Assembly (NCBI RefSeq): GCF_000308695.1
Contig: NZ_BAGG01000046.1
Span: forward strand, 19,216-83,215
Reading direction: 5' to 3'
DNA length: 64,000 nucleotides
From: Nocardia takedensis NBRC 100417
Lineage (GTDB): Bacteria > Actinomycetota > Actinomycetes > Mycobacteriales > Mycobacteriaceae
Shown: positions 60,053-64,000 of the stretch, in pieces
Numbering within the stretch: the stretch's first letter is position 1
Layout of the letters: the number at the start of each line of letters is the position of its first letter
Program-made: the position numbers and the translations under genes
Notes under the pieces: generated by a model
Told to the model about the DNA's origin: nothing
The model's database searches: none
What the model saw: only the letters and a program-made list of their open reading frames with translations

Positions 60053-61705
60053 TCAGCCCCGTCGTGCGGTGGCCAGCAGCGCTTCGACGCTGGTCAGTTT
60101 CACCCGGGGACGGCCCGCGGCCGCGCCCGCCGCGCGCTCGGCGGTGTCGAGGACCTGCCAACCCGCCCGGTCCACCACGTCGGGTTGCCGTTCCCGGATC
60201 AACGCCGTCAACGCCTCGCGATCCCGCTCGGGAGCGGGCAGCGCGCCGGCGAGGAAGTCCGCCACCAACGCGTTGACGGTCTCCTGGGAGTCGACGCGGT
60301 TCGAGCCGATCACCCCGCGCGGACCGCGCTTGATCCATCCGGTGGCGTAGACGCCGGGCAGCGCCGTCTCGCCGTCGAGGACCCGGCCCGCCGCGTTGGG
60401 CACGACGCCGCGGTGCTCGTCGAACGGCAGGTCGGGGACCGGGCGGCCCTTGTAGCCGACCGACCGGATGACCAGCGACGCGGGCAATTCGCCGGTCTCG
60501 TCCGTGGCGCGCGCGACGACCGAACCGTCCGCGCCGGTGACCAATTCGTTGCGTGTGAACCGCAACGCCTCGACCCGGCCGTCCCCGACGATCTCGGTCG
60601 GAGACGCGCAGTAGCGCAACACGATCCGCTTGTTGTCCGCCGAAACCGGTTTCGCCGCGTACTCGGCGGCCAAGGCCATCTTCAACGCCGTCGCGTGTGC
60701 GAGGTCGGCTCCGTCGTGGCCGTCGAGTTCGGTCGGGTCGACCACCACGTCGACCCCGTCCAGGTGCGCCAGGGCCATCAATTCCGCCGAGGTGTAGGCG
60801 GCCTGGGCCGGACCGCGCCGACCCAACACCACCACCTCGCGAATACCGCTGTGCCGCAGCGCCGCCAGGGCGTGGTCGGCGATGTCGGTGCCCGCCAACA
60901 CCTCCGGGTCCATGGTCAGCACCCGCGCGATGTCCAGTGCCACGTTGCCGTTGCCGATGACCACCGCGCGCTCGCCCGAGAGGTCGAACTCCCGCGCGGC
61001 ATGGTCGGGATGGCCGTTGTACCAGGCCACGAAATCGGTCGCCGCGTGACTGCCCGGCAGATCCTCGCCCGCGACGACGAGGCGGCGGTCCGCCGAGGCG
61101 CCCACCGCGTAGATCACCGCGTGGTGGGCCGACATCAACTCCGCGTGCGAGAGGTGCACGCCGATCTCGACATTGAGGTGCCAGGCGATCGCGTCGCGTT
61201 TGAACGCCGCGGCGAACATGTCGGTGACACTGCGGGTCTCGGCGTGATCGGGCGCGACCCCGTAGCGGACCAGACCCCACGGCGTCGGCAACCGGTCGAA
61301 CATCTCGACTTCCACCGCCCCCAGCGACAGCAACTGCTCGGCCGCGTAGCAGGCCGACGGCCCCGACCCCACGATCGCCACCCGCAACGGGCCGTCACCC
61401 GCGGGCAGGCGCGGCATCTTCGCGGGCGCCACCAGATCCGATTCCAGGGGATGGCGCTGGAAATAGGCGGCGTTCACCTCGGTGAAGCGCTCGAGCTTCG
61501 GGGACAGTTCGTCCTCGGCGTAGATCGCCCCGACCGGGCACGCCTCGAAACACGCGCCGCAGTCGATGCACGTCTCGGGATCGATGTAGAGCATCTCCGC
61601 GCTCGCGAACTCCGGGTCCTCCGGACGGGGCCGGATGCAGTCCACGGGACATTCGGCCACACAACTGGCGTCGTTGCAGCAGCGCTGGGTGATGACGTAG
61701 GCCAT
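60053..61705 (-). CDS. FprB-like ferredoxin-NADP reductase with N-terminal ferredoxin domain
   Basis: 550 residues. The N-terminal ~95 residues form a two-cluster ferredoxin (CCNDASCVAECPVDC and CIDCGACFEACPVGAI). The rest is an FAD/NADP adrenodoxin-reductase fold: GSGPSACYAA (about residue 113), GNGNVALDIARVL, RRGPAQAAYT and GWIKRGPRGVIGSN. It matches FprB (Rv0886-type), an electron donor chain from NADPH to ferredoxins and P450s. ATG 61705. It is convergent with the P450 operon and divergent from the SDR gene, with operator site 3 in between. Confidence 0.93.
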   Translation of the reverse strand: MAYVITQRCCNDASCVAECPVDCIRPRPEDPEFASAEMLYIDPETCIDCGACFEACPVGAIYAEDELSPKLERFTEVNAAYFQRHPLESDLVAPAKMPRLPAGDGPLRVAIVGSGPSACYAAEQLLSLGAVEVEMFDRLPTPWGLVRYGVAPDHAETRSVTDMFAAAFKRDAIAWHLNVEIGVHLSHAELMSAHHAVIYAVGASADRRLVVAGEDLPGSHAATDFVAWYNGHPDHAAREFDLSGERAVVIGNGNVALDIARVLTMDPEVLAGTDIADHALAALRHSGIREVVVLGRRGPAQAAYTSAELMALAHLDGVDVVVDPTELDGHDGADLAHATALKMALAAEYAAKPVSADNKRIVLRYCASPTEIVGDGRVEALRFTRNELVTGADGSVVARATDETGELPASLVIRSVGYKGRPVPDLPFDEHRGVVPNAAGRVLDGETALPGVYATGWIKRGPRGVIGSNRVDSQETVNALVADFLAGALPAPERDREALTALIRERQPDVVDRAGWQVLDTAERAAGAAAGRPRVKLTSVEALLATARRG

Positions 61706-61873
61706 CACAGGCTCCGACGGGTGTGCTCGGTCATGACTGATCCCTTTTCCGTCATCGGCCCCCGGCCTCCGAGGGAACCACCTATTATGGACACGTGTCT
61801 GGACAGTACTACGGACACTCTGGTAGGACAAGTGATTCGATCGAGGCGTAGCGCACAGGAATGGACGGGATCG
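61706..61873. promoter_or_regulatory. Divergent control region with operator site 3
   Basis: 168 bp between the ferredoxin reductase and SDR. TGGACACGTGTCTGGACA lies at 61788-61805, with a perfect GACACGTGTC palindrome at its centre (61790-61799). A CATAAT -10 candidate for the reductase (61783-61788, minus) touches the operator. Confidence 0.65.
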
Positions 61874-62773
61874 ATGGGTGATCGGGAAATACTCGCCGGA
61901 CGCGGCGCGGTCGTGGTCGGCGGCAGCAGCGGAATCGGATTCGCCGTCGCCGCGGCGCTGGCCCGCGACGGCGCGGGCGTGGTGCTCAACGGGCGCAACG
62001 AGGCCGCGGTGGAGCGGGCCGCCTCCGCGCTGCGCATGTCCGGACACCGCGTCGTCGGCATAGCGGGCTCGGCCGCCGACGAGGCCGTGGCCGAGAAACT
62101 CGTCGCCACCTGCGTGAGCGCCTACGGCGCGATCGACGTCCTGGTCAACTGCGCGGGCGCCCCCGAACCGGCGGGCTCCTCGATCCTGACCGTCAAGCCC
62201 TGGGAGTGGCGCGCGCTGCTCGACTCGCACCTGACCACGGTCTTCAACACCTGCCGGGTCGCCGCGCCGCGCATGGTCGAACGAGGGCGCGGCAGCATCG
62301 TCAACACCAGTTCCTTCGCCTACCTCGGCGACTACGGCGGCACCGGCTACGCCGCGGGCAAGGGCGCGGTCACCAGCCTGACCCTGGCGATGGCCGCCGA
62401 ACTGCGCGAACACGGCGTCCGCGCCAACATCGTGTGCCCCGGCGCCAAGACCCGGCTCTCCTCGGGCCTGGACTACGAGGCGCGCATCCTGGACCTGTAC
62501 CGCCGCGGCATCCTGGACAAGGTGACCATGACCGGCGCGCTGGACGCCCCGCCCGCCGAATACGTCGCCCAGCTCTACCGCTACCTCGCCGGCGACCGCT
62601 CGGCCGCCGTCACCGGACAGGTCTTCATCGGCGCGGGCGGCTTCGTCGGCCGGTTCAACCGCCCGAAGACGGCGATCCTCGGCTATCGGGACCACGCCGA
62701 CGCCGGGCCGTGGAGTCAGCCGGAACTGCACGCCATGATCGGCGAACCGGCCTCGCGCCCCGCCGCGAGCTGA
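61874..62773 (+). CDS. Short-chain dehydrogenase/reductase
   Basis: 299 residues. Motif VVGGSSGIG (about residues 15-23), NGRN (about 42), VNCAGAPEP, catalytic serine in NTSSFAYLG (about 145) and YAAGK (about 160). The C-terminal region after residue 200 is longer than usual and includes FVGRFNRP. It may act on a hydroxyl produced by the P450s. ATG 61874 is used because upstream in-frame codons would cross the operator. Its stop lies one base from the stop of the convergent methyltransferase, with no terminator between. Confidence 0.89.
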   Translation: MGDREILAGRGAVVVGGSSGIGFAVAAALARDGAGVVLNGRNEAAVERAASALRMSGHRVVGIAGSAADEAVAEKLVATCVSAYGAIDVLVNCAGAPEPAGSSILTVKPWEWRALLDSHLTTVFNTCRVAAPRMVERGRGSIVNTSSFAYLGDYGGTGYAAGKGAVTSLTLAMAAELREHGVRANIVCPGAKTRLSSGLDYEARILDLYRRGILDKVTMTGALDAPPAEYVAQLYRYLAGDRSAAVTGQVFIGAGGFVGRFNRPKTAILGYRDHADAGPWSQPELHAMIGEPASRPAAS

Positions 62774-62774
62774 C

Positions 62775-63542
62775 TCAGCGGCGGCGGAAGGCCCGCAGGC
62801 CGCACCGGATTCCCGCGTAGCTGGGATGGTGTGGGGCCGCGCCGATCTCGGTCCAGTGCTCGGCCAGGGTGTTCTCGAAGATGCGGCCGCCCGCGGCCGT
62901 CTCGTCGCCCGAGAAGATCAGCAGGTCGCCGTCGTAGAAGTCGAGTGCGGTCTGGGCGGTCGTCGACCCGTGCGGCGGTCGGATCAGCATCAGCGCGCGC
63001 TCGGCGTGCTCGAAGGCGTCCGCGGAGTTGCCGAAGGGCACCTCGGTCCACAGGTGGTCCCAGTGGCCGCGCTTGTCGTCGACGGCGACCACGTCGACGC
63101 CCGCCTGCCGCAACTGCCAGGCCCAGTAGCCGCTGCCCGCGCCGATCTCGAGAACCCCGCGCCCGGCCAGGACGCCGAGCAGCCAGGCCAGATCCGAGGG
63201 CGAGGGGATCGACCACGCGTAGGTGCGCACCAGCAGGTCGCGCACCGAATCGCTGAACTCCACCGCCCACTGTTGGGCGGGGTCGACGCCGCCGCGCGGC
63301 ATGAGCCGGAGGAACCGCCAGTACGGGTTGTCGATCGCGGCGGGGCCGTCGTCCACCGGGGTATCGGCCAGCCGGGGGAAACGCGCGCTCTCCCAGTGCT
63401 CGGCCAACCTGTCCTGGATCAGGGCCAACCGGGCGTCCACCGTGGGCGGGCCGTCGGCCGTCTCGATCGCGGGGGCGATGGCCTCGAACACCGTCGTCGC
63501 GCCGGCCTGCGCCGGGGCGCCGTACTGCGGAAGTCGCGTCAT
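62775..63542 (-). CDS. Methyltransferase-like protein
   Basis: 255 residues. It contains a motif I-like segment RGVLEIGAGSGYWAWQL (about residues 126-142) followed by DVVAVDDKRGHWDHLW and the DGDLLIFSGDETAAGGRIFEN stretch, matching a SAM-binding fold; the N-terminal ~110 residues are an unassigned helical region with a DNPYWRFLRL stretch. The target is unknown. ATG 63542 with GGACGGG upstream; the frame extends to 63587 but without family support. It meets the SDR gene stop-to-stop and lies downstream of the cold-shock-like gene. Confidence 0.72.
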   Translation of the reverse strand: MTRLPQYGAPAQAGATTVFEAIAPAIETADGPPTVDARLALIQDRLAEHWESARFPRLADTPVDDGPAAIDNPYWRFLRLMPRGGVDPAQQWAVEFSDSVRDLLVRTYAWSIPSPSDLAWLLGVLAGRGVLEIGAGSGYWAWQLRQAGVDVVAVDDKRGHWDHLWTEVPFGNSADAFEHAERALMLIRPPHGSTTAQTALDFYDGDLLIFSGDETAAGGRIFENTLAEHWTEIGAAPHHPSYAGIRCGLRAFRRR

Positions 63543-63624
63543 GAATCCCGTCCTGTGCTGTCCGACACTGCTGTGACGACGGGTCACCCGGCTCGGGAAC
63601 GCTCGCGCGGGCCCCGCGGTGAAC

Positions 63625-63885
63625 TTACGCGCACCGGGCGGCCTGCTCGTCGGCGGCCTGCGGCGCGGCCGAGTCCTCCTGCTCCTCGACCGGTTCCACG
63701 CGCCGGGCCTGCGGCCCCTTCGGGCCGACGACGATGCGGAAGTCGACGAGGAACCCCTCCCGCATCAGGTGGCGGAACTCCTCGGCGATGTCGTCCGCCT
63801 CGACCAGCAGGTCCGCGCTGCCGTCGGCGGCCGCGATGAACCCGAACTCCTTGACCTCGTCGAACCATTTCACCGTGCCCTGCAT
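63625..63885 (-). CDS. Divergent cold-shock-domain protein
   Basis: 86 residues. QGTVKWFDEVKEFGFI is the cold-shock opening, but the RNP-1 glycine KGFGFI reads KEFGFI, and RNP-2 (normally VFVHxS) is replaced by LLVEADDI, so aromatic nucleic-acid-stacking residues are lost there. The GPKGPQARRV beta-5 ending is kept, followed by an acidic/Ala tail. It may bind RNA weakly or have changed function. ATG 63885 has a clear AGGAG ribosome binding site. The remaining ~115 bases of the window show no gene. Confidence 0.8.
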   Translation of the reverse strand: MQGTVKWFDEVKEFGFIAAADGSADLLVEADDIAEEFRHLMREGFLVDFRIVVGPKGPQARRVEPVEEQEDSAAPQAADEQAARCA

Positions 63886-64000
63886 GGGATCTCCTGACGT
63901 GTTCACTCGACATGTTCCGGATATCACCGGCGGTACGGATACCGCCGCGGTCGACCTGTGCACGGGGGGTTCGCACCGCGCGTCGTCGCGGATCGGACGA

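Noticed and set aside
60053..62731. Very long minus-strand frame extending the ferredoxin reductase upstream by 340 codons
   Set aside because: The extra part is antisense to the SDR gene and crosses the operator; it has no family similarity. High GC produces many such long shadow frames here.

Overview
The window is high-GC actinobacterial chromosome. It most resembles the order Mycobacteriales, with Nocardia or a close relative (Rhodococcus) as the best guess. The grounds are the gene orders hisD-hisC-hisB-hisH-priA-impA-hisF-hisI and trpE-(membrane protein)-trpC-trpB-trpA-lgt-(TM2)-pyk-tesB, a mycothiol-type alcohol dehydrogenase relative, an FprB-type ferredoxin reductase and CYP123/CYP125-like P450s. 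This is judged from remembered family sequences; no search was run.

Layout. 1-0.4 kb: end of a secreted or sensor protein, then TerD. 1.3-7.8 kb: histidine operon, mostly with 4-bp overlaps. 7.9-9.0 kb: MarR regulator and Bcp peroxiredoxin. 9.2-19.4 kb: tryptophan genes, then lgt, a TM2 protein, pyruvate kinase and acyl-CoA thioesterase II. 19.4-21.2 kb: a small unknown gene, a low-molecular-weight phosphatase and tRNA-Leu(CAA). 21.5-27.9 kb: ANTAR regulator PdtaR and a branched-chain amino-acid type ABC importer whose two ATPases are fused. 28.0-31.8 kb: membrane-anchored zinc metallopeptidase and polA, with a carbonic anhydrase remnant behind polA. 32.0-34.0 kb: a TetR/YhgE-Pip export pair with a clear operator. 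34.2-34.9 kb: a leader peptide and attenuator ahead of a stand-alone LeuA regulatory domain. 35-37.9 kb: thioredoxin, an isopropylmalate-dehydrogenase-like enzyme, CsbD and TetR.

37.9-63.9 kb is an accessory, lipid/steroid-flavoured region. It holds an FAD oxidoreductase abutting a truncated fadD17-like gene, an F420-type oxidoreductase, a phosphotransferase, an SDR/hydrolase/flavin-monooxygenase operon, two TetR regulators, a methyltransferase/glycosyltransferase block, and a large oxidative cluster (aldehyde dehydrogenase, two P450s, three redox-partner genes, SDRs, an NTF2-like protein, a DapB-like protein, an unknown 424-residue protein and an internally deleted mycothiol-dependent dehydrogenase homologue).

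The most notable signal is one 16-bp sequence, TGGACAyGTGTCTGGA. It occurs at the start of the TetR gene at 46.97 kb, between the divergent aldehyde dehydrogenase and P450 operon, and between the divergent ferredoxin reductase and SDR. This ties the oxidative cluster to a candidate local repressor. Second is the LeuA-domain gene with a leaderless leader peptide carrying rare Leu/Val codons. Many starts here are decided by a TANNNT -10 box lying 6-7 nt before the start codon (leaderless genes), and several convergent gene pairs are separated by long perfect palindromes. No insertion sequence, prophage or CRISPR array was seen.
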